A stretch of DNA of 50,018 bases from an uncultured Methanomicrobiales archaeon (GCA_903926075.1 CAIYHQ010000101.1:1-50018); one strand, 5' to 3'; shown: positions 25,342-35,358, counted from the stretch's first letter. Notes: generated by a model not told the origin, from the sequence alone. Translations and numbers: made by a program.

Positions 25342-27077
25342 TGGCATTCCCGAGCGAAGCAAAGCTTGAAAACCTCTCAAAATACTTATTTGATGCTCCT
25401 GCCTGGCCACGTTCCCTCGGAATTATAATCCTCCTCGGTATAGCGATTGATGTTGCATCGTCGCATTTTGGTGATTATCACCGTTTTTTTGGGACACTTG
25501 AATTTACAATCCCTGCTATTCTCGCCTTTGTCTTAACAAAACCGCTTACAGAACTTACCGGGAGCCAGATGACCTGGAACAGGTCAGGTCTTCTTGCATT
25601 TGCAATGGCAGTCTTTGGAGTTATTATTACTTTCCTCCCGGTTTTTATCGCCCCTTCGCTTTTTGAACTTTTTTTTGCGGTAGGACTTGGTGTAATTTTT
25701 GGACTGAGGCTACTTGTGCTCGTTGCAATTGCGAGTTATCGTGTTGTTTTTATGCTTTTACCTGCCCTCCTTCAGAGTCTCGCAGCAACCGTCTTTGCAG
25801 TTACATTCTTTGGGCCTCAGTTTCTCCTTTTGTCGGTTGTGGCTCATCTTCTCTTTGGTGGAGGTTTTCTACTTTTAATCTGGCTTATTGAAAGGCCACT
25901 TAAAAAATCTTTCAATATCAGGCTCCTTAAATTCCTGAATGCATTTCTCGCACATCTGACTGATGGCTCAAAAAGCCTTGAAGAATTTTTTATAGAGATT
26001 GGTGAGGAGATATATATCCCACAGGTGTCGTTGTTTTTTCGGAGAGTGAATGCAACCCCGGTATTGATAACCGTCCCCAATGTTCATCCCGGCCCAATGG
26101 GTGAGATAGGTGGTGGAAACCTGCCCACCATCCTTGCCAATGCATTTCCAGGAAATGTTATGGTCCCACATGGATGTGCAACTCATGATTTTAACCTTGT
26201 ATCAGAAAAGGAAGGTTTGAAGATAATTGATGCGGTAGAGAAGACCGTCCCGCAGCTCGCGTATACAGCTAAAGCGAGTAAATCACAAAGGTACCAATAT
26301 GGTTCTGTCTCACTACTTGCCCAGCGGTTTGGTGAGGGTGTCCTCCTTATCGGTACGAGGAGTCCCAGTGGGACTGAAGACCTTGAATTCGGGCTCGGAC
26401 TTGCAATTATGTCTGAAGGTCACTCTATAGCCCGCGATATTGCATTTGTTGATGCCCACAACTGTCTCACGGATGACGTGAGATTTGTCAACCCTGGGAC
26501 ACTTATAGGCACAGAATATTTCAATGGCGCAAAAAACGTCTTTTCTGATCTCTCAATATACCAGTCTTGTGAATTTAAAATCGGATATAGTCAGAAATCT
26601 CTTCCATTCACCCGTGAACAGGGAATAGGGGACAATGGAGTCCAGGTCCTTGTAATTGAAACTGGTGACCAGAAGACCGGGTATATACTTATCGATGGCA
26701 ATAACCTAGCACAGGGAGTCCGAGAGGATATCAGGAATGCTGTAATAGGTCTTGTTGATGAGGCTGAAATAATGACCACAGATTCACATGTCGTCAATAC
26801 AACAAGTGGAAAGAACCCGGTTGGCATGAAAATAGCAATAAGTGAATTATTGCCTTTTATTCTTACGACTCTTCGCGAGGCGCTTTCTGAATTAATTATT
26901 GCAGAGGTCGCGTCAAGCACTGCAGCATGTGAAAAAGTCAAGGTTTTTGGCTCTCAGAGGATTGCACAACTTGCTGCTACAGTAAATGCAATTCTTGTTT
27001 ATATTGCACCACTTAGTGTTGCAGTACTTCTTCTCGCGTTTATTCTTTCAATGGCCGCTTTTTTGATAATTGTCTGA
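25341..27077 (+). CDS. DUF2070 integral membrane protein, possible metallo-hydrolase
   Basis: 578 residues. About six membrane helices in residues ~25-205, a soluble domain ~215-535, and two more helices at ~545-575. The soluble domain carries conserved-looking polar motifs: NVHPGPMGEIGGGNLP (H249), PHGCATHD (H277, H282, D283), EGHSIARD (H361), DAHN (D371, H373) and DSH (D481, H483). Such a His/Asp set is what a metal-dependent hydrolase site looks like, but the family has no proven activity that I know of. It overlaps the Dph6-like gene by one base (TAATG) and faces nadE with a four-base gap. Confidence 0.85.
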   Translation: MAFPSEAKLENLSKYLFDAPAWPRSLGIIILLGIAIDVASSHFGDYHRFFGTLEFTIPAILAFVLTKPLTELTGSQMTWNRSGLLAFAMAVFGVIITFLPVFIAPSLFELFFAVGLGVIFGLRLLVLVAIASYRVVFMLLPALLQSLAATVFAVTFFGPQFLLLSVVAHLLFGGGFLLLIWLIERPLKKSFNIRLLKFLNAFLAHLTDGSKSLEEFFIEIGEEIYIPQVSLFFRRVNATPVLITVPNVHPGPMGEIGGGNLPTILANAFPGNVMVPHGCATHDFNLVSEKEGLKIIDAVEKTVPQLAYTAKASKSQRYQYGSVSLLAQRFGEGVLLIGTRSPSGTEDLEFGLGLAIMSEGHSIARDIAFVDAHNCLTDDVRFVNPGTLIGTEYFNGAKNVFSDLSIYQSCEFKIGYSQKSLPFTREQGIGDNGVQVLVIETGDQKTGYILIDGNNLAQGVREDIRNAVIGLVDEAEIMTTDSHVVNTTSGKNPVGMKIAISELLPFILTTLREALSELIIAEVASSTAACEKVKVFGSQRIAQLAATVNAILVYIAPLSVAVLLLAFILSMAAFLIIV

Positions 27078-27081
27078 TCGA

Positions 27082-28731
27082 CTAAAACCAGAACTTTGAC
27101 GCAACCGGCATCCTCCAGCCGGTTCCAAAAGCATGAGATGTTATTTTTATCCCTGGAGCTGCCTGACGCCTTTTAAACTCAGCCTGCTTTACAAGTTTAC
27201 AGACTGAGTAGACGATTTCCTCCGGAAACCCGGCATTTATAATTTCAACGGGCGATGCATGCTCTTCGATATATTGGAATAGAATTGGATCAAGAATATC
27301 GTATGCCGGAAGGGATTCATCATCTCTCTGTCCGGGGCGTAGTTCTGCTGAAGGGGGTTTAAGCAAGACTGATTCTGGTATTATTGATCTGTTATTTGTT
27401 GAATTCAGCCATTTTGCAATCCTGAACACCATTGTTTTTGGAACATCTGATATTACTCCTAGCCCTCCTGACATATCTCCGTAAAGTGTACAGTACCCAA
27501 CTGAAAGTTCTGATTTATTCCCGGTAGTAAGAAGCAGAGATCCGGTTTTATTGGAGATTGCCATAAGCAGAAGTCCGCGTATTCTTGCCTGGATATTCTC
27601 TTCTGCAACACCACTTTCCTGGGTAACAAAAGATTTTGCCAGGCTCCCATAAGCTGCAGCCATCATTGGCCCGATAGGTATAGTGATAGTCCGGATGCCT
27701 AGATTCCCGGCGAGTAACAAAGCGTCTTTTATGCTCTCCTCACTCGTAAAAGGTGAGGGCAGCAGCACACCAAGGACTTTCTCTTTCGTTAAAGCTTCAG
27801 TTGCAATCGCTGCCGTAAGTGAGGAATCAATTCCTCCGGAAAGCCCGAGTATTACATCCCTGAATCCTGTTTTTTTAATATAATCATAGGTTCCAAGGAC
27901 AAGAGCCCTGAAAGCCTCCTCTTCAGGGATAAAGTTGTCTGGAAAAATATCCTGCTCTTCAGTTGTGCTATAATCCAGAGTAAGAATATCCTCAGTAAAA
28001 GCTTTTGCCCTGCCTGTTAATTTGCCGTCAGCATTGAATGAAGAAGAACGGCCGTCAAAGACGAGGTCATCATTTCCTCCGACCATATTTAAAAAGAGGA
28101 CAGGAACATGGTACTTTTGTGCGATAGCTGAAAGAAGCTGCTCTCTTAATTGATGTTTTCCTATTGTGAACGGGGACGCGGATATATTAATAAAACATGA
28201 AATCTCTTCTTTCGCGAGTTCAAATACCGGGTCCTCGTGGTACCTTTTAGCAGGAATTATTCTTTCATCGGTCCAGATATCCTCACAGATTAAGATTCCT
28301 ATCTTCTCACCATTTATTGCTAAAATATGAGGATTCCTGCCTGGCTCAAAGTAGCGCTCCTCATCAAAAACGTCATATGCAGGAAGGAGTGTTTTGTGAA
28401 ATATGTTGCAGATTTTCCCGTCTTTGCACAACACAGCCGAGTTATGAAGCGGCTTTCCTGAGTTTCCCCTGTTTTTTGAAAGTGTGCCAACAAGGACAGG
28501 AGGATATCCTTCCAAATCAAATGCAAGTTTATTTATTGTCCGCTCTGCTTCATTGACAAAATCGTTTATTAAAAGGAGATCTCGTGGAGGGTATCCTGTC
28601 AGGGCAAGTTCAGGTGTGACAATAAGGTCAGGTTCAAAGTCCGCTGCTTTTCTTACAAATTCTTTTATTATCTCTGCATTTCCATGAAGATCTCCGACAA
28701 CAGTATTTATCTGGAGCAGTGAGACCTTCAT
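27082..28731 (-). CDS. nadE: Glutamine-dependent NAD+ synthetase
   Basis: 549-residue two-domain enzyme making NAD+ from deamido-NAD+, ATP and glutamine. The N-terminal nitrilase-type glutaminase has the triad E41 (VTPELALTGYPP), K113 (FHKTLLPAYDVFDE) and C149 (GILICEDIW). The C-terminal synthetase has the PP-loop GLSGGIDSSLTAA near residue 300 and LTTGNKSELSVGYCTLYGDMSGG. Complete and apparently active; single gene with its own promoter. Confidence 0.95.
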   Translation of the reverse strand: MKVSLLQINTVVGDLHGNAEIIKEFVRKAADFEPDLIVTPELALTGYPPRDLLLINDFVNEAERTINKLAFDLEGYPPVLVGTLSKNRGNSGKPLHNSAVLCKDGKICNIFHKTLLPAYDVFDEERYFEPGRNPHILAINGEKIGILICEDIWTDERIIPAKRYHEDPVFELAKEEISCFINISASPFTIGKHQLREQLLSAIAQKYHVPVLFLNMVGGNDDLVFDGRSSSFNADGKLTGRAKAFTEDILTLDYSTTEEQDIFPDNFIPEEEAFRALVLGTYDYIKKTGFRDVILGLSGGIDSSLTAAIATEALTKEKVLGVLLPSPFTSEESIKDALLLAGNLGIRTITIPIGPMMAAAYGSLAKSFVTQESGVAEENIQARIRGLLLMAISNKTGSLLLTTGNKSELSVGYCTLYGDMSGGLGVISDVPKTMVFRIAKWLNSTNNRSIIPESVLLKPPSAELRPGQRDDESLPAYDILDPILFQYIEEHASPVEIINAGFPEEIVYSVCKLVKQAEFKRRQAAPGIKITSHAFGTGWRMPVASKFWF

Positions 28732-28767
28732 CTGAAATTCGTTCTCTCGATAAAATGAAATTTTATA

Positions 28768-28986
28768 TTATTTGTTCATTGCAATAGCATGTGTTTTTGC
28801 GTCTACTGTGTAATTTTTATAATCCTTTAAAAGGTCAAGAGCATTAATTTTCATGTCAACAAGTTCTGAAAAATTAAAGGATTCAAACTTTGTTTCTCCA
28901 CCCTCATCATAGTATACTGCAATTCCGTTTTCCATTTTTTTGACATTAAGAATTGTCTGCATACTATTGGATATTTTTCCAGTCAT
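28768..28986 (-). CDS. Small hypothetical protein
   Basis: 72 residues (or 64 if translated from the second ATG at 28962), acidic/mixed, no signal peptide or known motif (GIAVYYDEGGETKFESFNFSEL). A TATA-like TTTATATG overlaps the first ATG and lies about 29 bases before the second, so a leaderless mRNA starting at the second ATG is the simpler reading. It sits alone between nadE and a kinase gene. Confidence 0.55.
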   Translation of the reverse strand: MTGKISNSMQTILNVKKMENGIAVYYDEGGETKFESFNFSELVDMKINALDLLKDYKNYTVDAKTHAIAMNK

Positions 28987-29049
28987 ATAAATCTATGTTT
29001 TAAACCGCTATTCAACAAGTATTCATCACTTACAATTAACGCAAAGAAG

Positions 29050-31272
29050 TCACTTTGTATTGTTTTTGAACCGGTGACATCCATCAGGGAACGTTAATTC
29101 AAAACGTGCTCCCTCGCCTTGTTTTCCGTTCTCGCATATGCTGATCCCAGTTATATCAAGTATTTCGCGGGAAATGGCCAAACCAAATCCTGTATGCTTT
29201 CCAAAACCACGTTTAAATATATTTTCCTTGTCCTCTAGGGGTATTCCTACACCATCGTCTTCACAGATGATAACCTGACTCGCAGGGGAACTTATTAAGG
29301 AAAACCTTATTTGTGTTATTTTCTCTCCATAACTTATTGAATTGTCGATTAAATTATAGAAAACCTTGGCAATCAATGGATCGGAAAAAACTTCAAATCC
29401 AACATCAATATCGTTTTTTATCAGGACATGTTCAGGTGATGCTTGATTTGCTATATCGCTAACTAGCTTTTGGCAATCTATCCATCCTGGTTCAGTAACA
29501 CCGATCTGCTCGTATTCTTTTGTAAACTGGATCAGTGAAAAAATACGGGTTGCGGTATTTTTTAATTTCCTGAAATATTCATTGATAGCAACTTCCGGCA
29601 GTTCCTCTTCGAGGAGCTGGAGAAATGAATTCTGGACTATAAGCTGATTTTTAATATCATGCCTTGTTATCTGGGAAAGGAGATTTAATTTCCGGTTCGC
29701 CTGTCTGATTGCGTTCTCCATCTTTTTACGCTCTGATATATTCTGGCTCGTACCTTCATGGTACAAAATGTTACCTTCTTCATCTCGGACTATTTTTGCA
29801 TTAAATGAAACCCATACTATTGAACCATCTTTGTGGAGACAGGGAGTTTCAAAATTTTCCAGGACTCCTTCTTTGAGTAAAATACGCTTTGATATTTCTC
29901 TCGCTTTTGGGTCTGCATAGATCTGTGTATCGATATCTGTTATCGACTCTATAAGTTCCTCTGCAGATGAGTAACCCAGTATTTGTGCAGCATAGCTATT
30001 GGCTGACAAAAATCTTCCTTCACGAACCCTATATATTCCTATTACTGCATTTTTTAGTATAGAACGATACTTCTCCCGACTTTCTTTTAGTGCTTCTTCT
30101 ACGTTTACCTGTTCCGTAATGTCCCTAACAACGGCAGTTACACCTGTAAATATCCCTAGTGGATTATGAAGGGGTGATAATTTGGCATCAAACCATCTGG
30201 ACTGACCTATAATTGGTAACTGGTATCTAATCTGTTCAGTACAACCTGTAATTCTAACACGTTCTATCACGTTTTGGAAAACTTCTGCGAGTTCTTTGTT
30301 AAATACTTCATTTACCTGCTTCCCAACAAACTTTTCGGGTGGCAGATATAGGTTTGACCTGGCTGGCTGGTGCGAATCGACGAAAGTATTGTTATTATCA
30401 ATTACAAATACCAGGTCGTCCATTGATGCAAGTGTTGAATAGAACTGGTCTTTATTAACCCTTAGTTGTTCCTCGAGTTTTTCTTCGACCTCTCTTATTG
30501 CTCTCTCGCTCTCCTTTCTGTCAGTTATATCACGGGCAATAGAAAGGGCCACCTTTTTCCCATTAAGAATAAGAACACTTGTACTGATTTCTACCGGAAA
30601 TTTTGTCCCGTCTTTTCTTTGATGAATTGCTTCAAACTTGCCATGTCCTTCATTTTTTATTTTTTCAGTAATCTGAGGAACTTTGAACAGGTGTTCTGGG
30701 GGTACAATATCGATAGGTGACATTTCAAGTAACTCTACCTCTGTGTAGCCCAGACGTTCGCATGCAATGTTATTTACTTTAATATAAGTGCCAGGAGTCC
30801 CGTCAGGCAACAGATTATGCAGGAAAATTCCATCATTTGCCCTTTCGAACATTACCCTGAATAACTCCTCACTCGACTGCAGAGATTCTTCTGCAACTCT
30901 TCTTGAAACTGCGTACTTAACTTTGTTTAAAAGTTCTGCAAACTGGGAAAATGGTTCACCTCCTTTCTGAAGATAAAAGTCAGCTCCATTGTTGATTGCC
31001 TGTATGACAATCTCCTCTCTTCCTTTTCCGGTGAACAAAATAAAAGGAATAAGTCCAAAATGTTTCCTGACTTCGACAAGGAATTGTATCCCGTCCATGT
31101 CAGGCATGTGATAATCTGAAATAATAGCATCAATTTTTTCTGCTTTGAGAAGCTCAAGGGCTGCAGATGCAGTATCTATCGATATTACTGAAAATTCACC
31201 TGATTCCTCAAGGAATATCTTTGCAAGTGCAAGAAGATCAAGTTCATCATCAACATAAAGGATAGATTTTAT
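29050..31272 (-). CDS. Receiver-PAS-PAS-PAS hybrid histidine kinase without a standard start codon
   Basis: The first in-frame Met (31107) is in the middle of a receiver domain, but the frame stays open upstream to a stop at 31322-31324 and encodes the missing part (ILYVDDELDLLALA, then AIISDYHMPDMDG). No ATG, GTG or TTG occurs in that stretch. An ATA at 31272 lies eight bases after GAGGGG and gives phospho-acceptor D53, the normal place, so I set the start there. Then come three PAS domains, H-box ITRHDIKNQL with H538, and an HATPase with D-box CEDDGVGIP and G-box HTGFGLAISREIL, all intact. A rare start codon, a base error or recent 5' damage are all possible. It is divergent from the next kinase, with which it shares a nearly identical PAS domain. 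Confidence 0.75.
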   Translation of the reverse strand: MKSILYVDDELDLLALAKIFLEESGEFSVISIDTASAALELLKAEKIDAIISDYHMPDMDGIQFLVEVRKHFGLIPFILFTGKGREEIVIQAINNGADFYLQKGGEPFSQFAELLNKVKYAVSRRVAEESLQSSEELFRVMFERANDGIFLHNLLPDGTPGTYIKVNNIACERLGYTEVELLEMSPIDIVPPEHLFKVPQITEKIKNEGHGKFEAIHQRKDGTKFPVEISTSVLILNGKKVALSIARDITDRKESERAIREVEEKLEEQLRVNKDQFYSTLASMDDLVFVIDNNNTFVDSHQPARSNLYLPPEKFVGKQVNEVFNKELAEVFQNVIERVRITGCTEQIRYQLPIIGQSRWFDAKLSPLHNPLGIFTGVTAVVRDITEQVNVEEALKESREKYRSILKNAVIGIYRVREGRFLSANSYAAQILGYSSAEELIESITDIDTQIYADPKAREISKRILLKEGVLENFETPCLHKDGSIVWVSFNAKIVRDEEGNILYHEGTSQNISERKKMENAIRQANRKLNLLSQITRHDIKNQLIVQNSFLQLLEEELPEVAINEYFRKLKNTATRIFSLIQFTKEYEQIGVTEPGWIDCQKLVSDIANQASPEHVLIKNDIDVGFEVFSDPLIAKVFYNLIDNSISYGEKITQIRFSLISSPASQVIICEDDGVGIPLEDKENIFKRGFGKHTGFGLAISREILDITGISICENGKQGEGARFELTFPDGCHRFKNNTK

Positions 31273-31480
31273 ATTCTCAACCCCTCGGATAATTAATAAT
31301 TTAATTAAATGTTTGAAATCTATTCAGACTTGTTCAAATAATGTGTGAAATTTTCGAAAATTGAATCTAAATCTCATAAATTTATATTTTTTTTTTTTGC
31401 TTTTATTTGTTAATTAATAAAACCTATTTGAGATCCAAATACATTAATTATAAGAACAAAAAAAATACTATTCTTTCCAT

Positions 31481-34400
31481 GTGGAGCAGGAAAAAAATAT
31501 AGTTAATGAAATCCTGTATCTTCTTAAAAATACAGACCGGCCCCTTAACATTTCTGAAATCGCAATAGCGCTTAATCATGGGAGGCATACCATTGCAAGA
31601 CATCTTGATACTCTTCTCCTGACAGGTAAGGTGTCAATGAGGCAGCATGGTCAGAAAAAAAAATTTTACCCCAGGGATAATTCTCATTCTGATAGTATTA
31701 CCACATTTTCACCATTCATCCAGATAATCTTAAAGGAAAACTACACGATAGAATGGGTGGATAAACAATTTGCGAATATATTAGGTATGACAAGAGAATT
31801 ACTTGTGGGAAAATTAATAGATTCAATTCAGACTGATGTTTTCAATATTGAATCAATAACCAATCACATAAAACGTATTTCCAAAGGCCAATCAGTTATT
31901 TTTGAAGAAATTATAAATTATCAAGGGGAAGAATATTTTTTTGAGTTTGTCCTCGTATTCTTTCCAATTGGGAAAGGTGAACCGTATTTAATACTTACCG
32001 GCAAAGACATTACAAAGAGAACAAGACTGGAACAGGAAATTAAAAAAAGTGAAGAACGTTTTAGGGCTTTAATTAACAACATTCCAGGAATTGTATTCAG
32101 ACTCAATGTCCAGACTAAAAGTTATGTACAATTTAACGAATTATTTCATACATTGACTGGATATACGCCCGAAATTCTCATACCCGGTCTTTTCTCTCCA
32201 ATTGAATCAATAATTCTCGACGAAGATCTTGAGCAAATGACTTCTGGTTATCAACATGCAATCTCACACAAAACAAAATATGAGATTGAATACCGAATAA
32301 AAAATATTAAAGGAGAAATCATTTATTTCCAAGAGTGTGGATCTCCGACATATAATGATAAAGGGGTAGTGGAATTCATTGACGGTGTTATTCTCGATGT
32401 TACAAGCAGAAAAAATTGGGAGAATGAACTTTGGGAGAGCGAGGAGCGTAATCGCTCCCTTATTGAGTCAATTCCAGACCTTCTTTTTCATATTTCTGCT
32501 GATGGAAAAATTCTTGACAGCCAGTTCAATAGAAAAGAATTATTGCTCCTCTCCCCCGAACAGTTTCTAGGTAAAAAAGTAGAAGAAACCCTTCCTAATT
32601 ACCTTTCAGCTTTAACGAGGATTAAAATTAAAGAAACACTTGAAAGCAGGAAATTGCAGATGTATGAATATTCGCTGACCCTGGAGGGCGAATTATTTTA
32701 TTTTGAAACACGAATGATACCTTACAAGGGGAACACCGTGATGGCTATTGTTCGTGACATCACCCCTAAAAAAAATTTAGAACTTGCATTACTTGAGAGC
32801 GAAGCGAAATATCGTTCCATATTTAATAATGCAGTAATGGGGATTTACCGGGTCCGTGAAGGAAGATTTTTATCTGCCAACACCCATGCTGCACAAATCC
32901 TGGGTTATTCATCAGCCGAGGAACTTATTGAGTCGATAACTGATATCGATACGCAAATCTACGCTGACCCAAAAGCAAGACAAATATCAAAACTTATTTT
33001 ACTAAAAGACGGAATCCTGGAAAATTTTGAAACTCCCTGCCTCCATAAAGACGGTTCAATAGTATGGGTTTCATTTAATGCGAGGCTTGTTCGTGATGCA
33101 GAAGGTAACATTTTGTATCATGAAGGTACAAGCCACGATATTAATGAACGTAAAAGAGCCGAAGAAAAAATAATGATCCGTGAAAGAGAATTTATGGAAC
33201 TTGTTGAATTTTCAGTTATTGGTATCTGTAAAATTGCGGCAAACGGAGATATCATTAGTGCAAATGACACCGCAGCACATATTTTAGGCTATAGTTCGTC
33301 CGAGGAATTTATCCAGTCAATAAAAGATGTCAGTACACAACTATATGCGAACCCTGAACAACGAATTGATCTTCTCCGTAAAATCGAAGAAAACGATACT
33401 ATTCAGAACTACAAGATTCCGTCACGGCATAAAGATGGCAGTGTTGTTTCTTGTTCTATAGATATGAAAGTAATTCGGGATAACAAAGGCAATGTCCTTC
33501 ATAAACTTGCATATATTAAGGATATAACAGAACAGGAACTAGCAGAACAGCAATTAAAGGAAAGTGAAGAAAAATATCATAGCCTGTATCAAAATGCAAA
33601 TCTCGGTATTTTCCATTCTAACTTTGATGGAAAACTTACCGATGTAAACCCAGCTCTTGCTAAGATGTTTGGATATAATTCTCCTGAAGAAATGATAACC
33701 TCTATCACAAACATCTCCCAGCAGATCTATTATGAAGCTCCTGAATATGACGTGGTTGCAACCTCCGTATTAAATAATGGAGGATCCATTGAGATAGAAA
33801 ACCGCTATCGTCGCAAAGATGGTACTCTATTACACGGAAAACTGCATTTGCGTATTGTCCCTGATAATCAGGGCAAGCCCAGCCATTACGAAGGGTTTGT
33901 TGAGGATGTCACCGAATCCAGACTATCCGAAGAAGCACTCCGAAAGAGCGAGGAAAAATATCGCACATTGGCGAATTACACTTATGACTGGGAATTCTGG
34001 ATTACTCCTGATGGAAACTATAATTATGTCTCTCCATCCTGTGAAAGAATCACTGGTTATAGTCCTCTAGAGTTTATTCTCGATCCAGATCTCCTGATTA
34101 AAATAACGCATAAAGATGACCGGGACAAAATTGTTTGCCACTTGTCTTCCAAAGAGGTAAATAATATAGAGCATAGCGCTCTTGAATTTCGGATCATAAC
34201 CAAAAACGGGGAAGAACGTTGGATAAGTCATGTATGTCAGCCTATATACAATACTAATGGAGAATACTGCGGGAATCGTGGCAGCAATCGCGACATCACC
34301 GGGCGCAAACGGGCGGAAGAAGTATTGCAGGAGAGTGAAGAGAAACTTAATGCCATGCTGGAATCGATCGCAGATCACATGAGCATGATGGATAAAGATC

Positions 34401-35314
34401 TGAACATTATCTGGGCTAATGAAACGGCCAAAAGATATTTTGGGAAAGACCTCGTTGGCAGAAAGTGTTACGAAGCGTTTCACCAACGACAAAATCCCTG
34501 CGAACCGTGTATAACACTCATGGCATTTCAGGATGGAGAGATTCACAGGCATGAGACCAGCGTGATTGACATACACGGTCAGAGAAAATTTTTCGAATGT
34601 TCAGCAAATGTAGCATTGAAAGACGAAAATTGTAAACCAATTGGAGTGTTGGAGATCTCTAGGGATATCACCGAAAATAAACAAGGGGGGGAATTACTTC
34701 GCCAGGCAAACAAAAAGCTCTCCCTCCTCTCCGGGATTACTCGTCACGATATTAACAATAAGCTGATGGTAATGAATGGGTTACTTAACCTCATGGAAAA
34801 TGAGCAATTAGATCCAATACTTAATGAGTACTTAGATAAACTCTCCACCACAGCTAACAGGATTTCTGACATGATCAAGTTCACGAAAGAATACGAGCAG
34901 ATCGGCATTAATGCCCCATCTTGGCAGGAATGCCACAAAATCGTGGATAATGCTGCAAAGCAAGTCCTGCTCGGGGAGGTCATGGTGGAAAATGATCTAC
35001 CCTTCAATGTTGAGGTATTCGCAGATATTCTAATAGAGAAGGTTTTTTACAATCTGATAGATAACGCTGTTTTTCACGGTGGGAAGATAACTACAATTCG
35101 ATTTTCTATTCAGGAATCAGGTGATAGTCAACTGATCATATGCGAGGATGATGGTGAGGGTGTACCCGCTGAAGATAAGGAGGAGATCTTTGAGCGAGGT
35201 TTTGGGAAGAACTCAGGGTTTGGATTAACCCTTGTAAGGGAGATCCTTGACATCACCGGCATCACTATTCGTGAGAACGGGGGGAACCAGGGAAAGGAGC
35301 ACGGTTTGAGATAA
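31481..35314 (+). CDS. HTH plus eight-PAS sensor histidine kinase, frameshifted at the 3' end
   Basis: 1277 residues, soluble. GTG start. N-terminal winged helix ~1-65 (LNISEIAIALNHGRHTIARHLDTLLL, basic wing), then eight PAS domains: ~75-180, 195-310, 322-430, 440-565, 567-690, 695-815, 820-945, 950-1065. The last has Cys-rich KCYEAF...NPCEPC. The H-box GITRHDINNKL has H1089, followed by HATPase with CEDDGEGVP and NSGFGLTLVREIL. After NQGKE the reading frame slips: restoring one G near 35296-35298 continues as GARFEITVPNGKWHYGSEAS to a stop at 35358, the normal family ending. So the gene has a one-base deletion, or the sequence has an error there; only the last strand of the ATPase domain is lost. 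Confidence 0.85.
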   Translation: MEQEKNIVNEILYLLKNTDRPLNISEIAIALNHGRHTIARHLDTLLLTGKVSMRQHGQKKKFYPRDNSHSDSITTFSPFIQIILKENYTIEWVDKQFANILGMTRELLVGKLIDSIQTDVFNIESITNHIKRISKGQSVIFEEIINYQGEEYFFEFVLVFFPIGKGEPYLILTGKDITKRTRLEQEIKKSEERFRALINNIPGIVFRLNVQTKSYVQFNELFHTLTGYTPEILIPGLFSPIESIILDEDLEQMTSGYQHAISHKTKYEIEYRIKNIKGEIIYFQECGSPTYNDKGVVEFIDGVILDVTSRKNWENELWESEERNRSLIESIPDLLFHISADGKILDSQFNRKELLLLSPEQFLGKKVEETLPNYLSALTRIKIKETLESRKLQMYEYSLTLEGELFYFETRMIPYKGNTVMAIVRDITPKKNLELALLESEAKYRSIFNNAVMGIYRVREGRFLSANTHAAQILGYSSAEELIESITDIDTQIYADPKARQISKLILLKDGILENFETPCLHKDGSIVWVSFNARLVRDAEGNILYHEGTSHDINERKRAEEKIMIREREFMELVEFSVIGICKIAANGDIISANDTAAHILGYSSSEEFIQSIKDVSTQLYANPEQRIDLLRKIEENDTIQNYKIPSRHKDGSVVSCSIDMKVIRDNKGNVLHKLAYIKDITEQELAEQQLKESEEKYHSLYQNANLGIFHSNFDGKLTDVNPALAKMFGYNSPEEMITSITNISQQIYYEAPEYDVVATSVLNNGGSIEIENRYRRKDGTLLHGKLHLRIVPDNQGKPSHYEGFVEDVTESRLSEEALRKSEEKYRTLANYTYDWEFWITPDGNYNYVSPSCERITGYSPLEFILDPDLLIKITHKDDRDKIVCHLSSKEVNNIEHSALEFRIITKNGEERWISHVCQPIYNTNGEYCGNRGSNRDITGRKRAEEVLQESEEKLNAMLESIADHMSMMDKDLNIIWANETAKRYFGKDLVGRKCYEAFHQRQNPCEPCITLMAFQDGEIHRHETSVIDIHGQRKFFECSANVALKDENCKPIGVLEISRDITENKQGGELLRQANKKLSLLSGITRHDINNKLMVMNGLLNLMENEQLDPILNEYLDKLSTTANRISDMIKFTKEYEQIGINAPSWQECHKIVDNAAKQVLLGEVMVENDLPFNVEVFADILIEKVFYNLIDNAVFHGGKITTIRFSIQESGDSQLIICEDDGEGVPAEDKEEIFERGFGKNSGFGLTLVREILDITGITIRENGGNQGKEHGLR

Positions 35315-35358
35315 CAGTGCCTAATGGTAAATGGCATTATGGAAGTGAAGCGAGTTAA

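Noticed and set aside
31385-31402. T-run in the divergent kinase gap as a terminator
   Set aside because: It lies between two divergent starts, with no transcript expected to end there.
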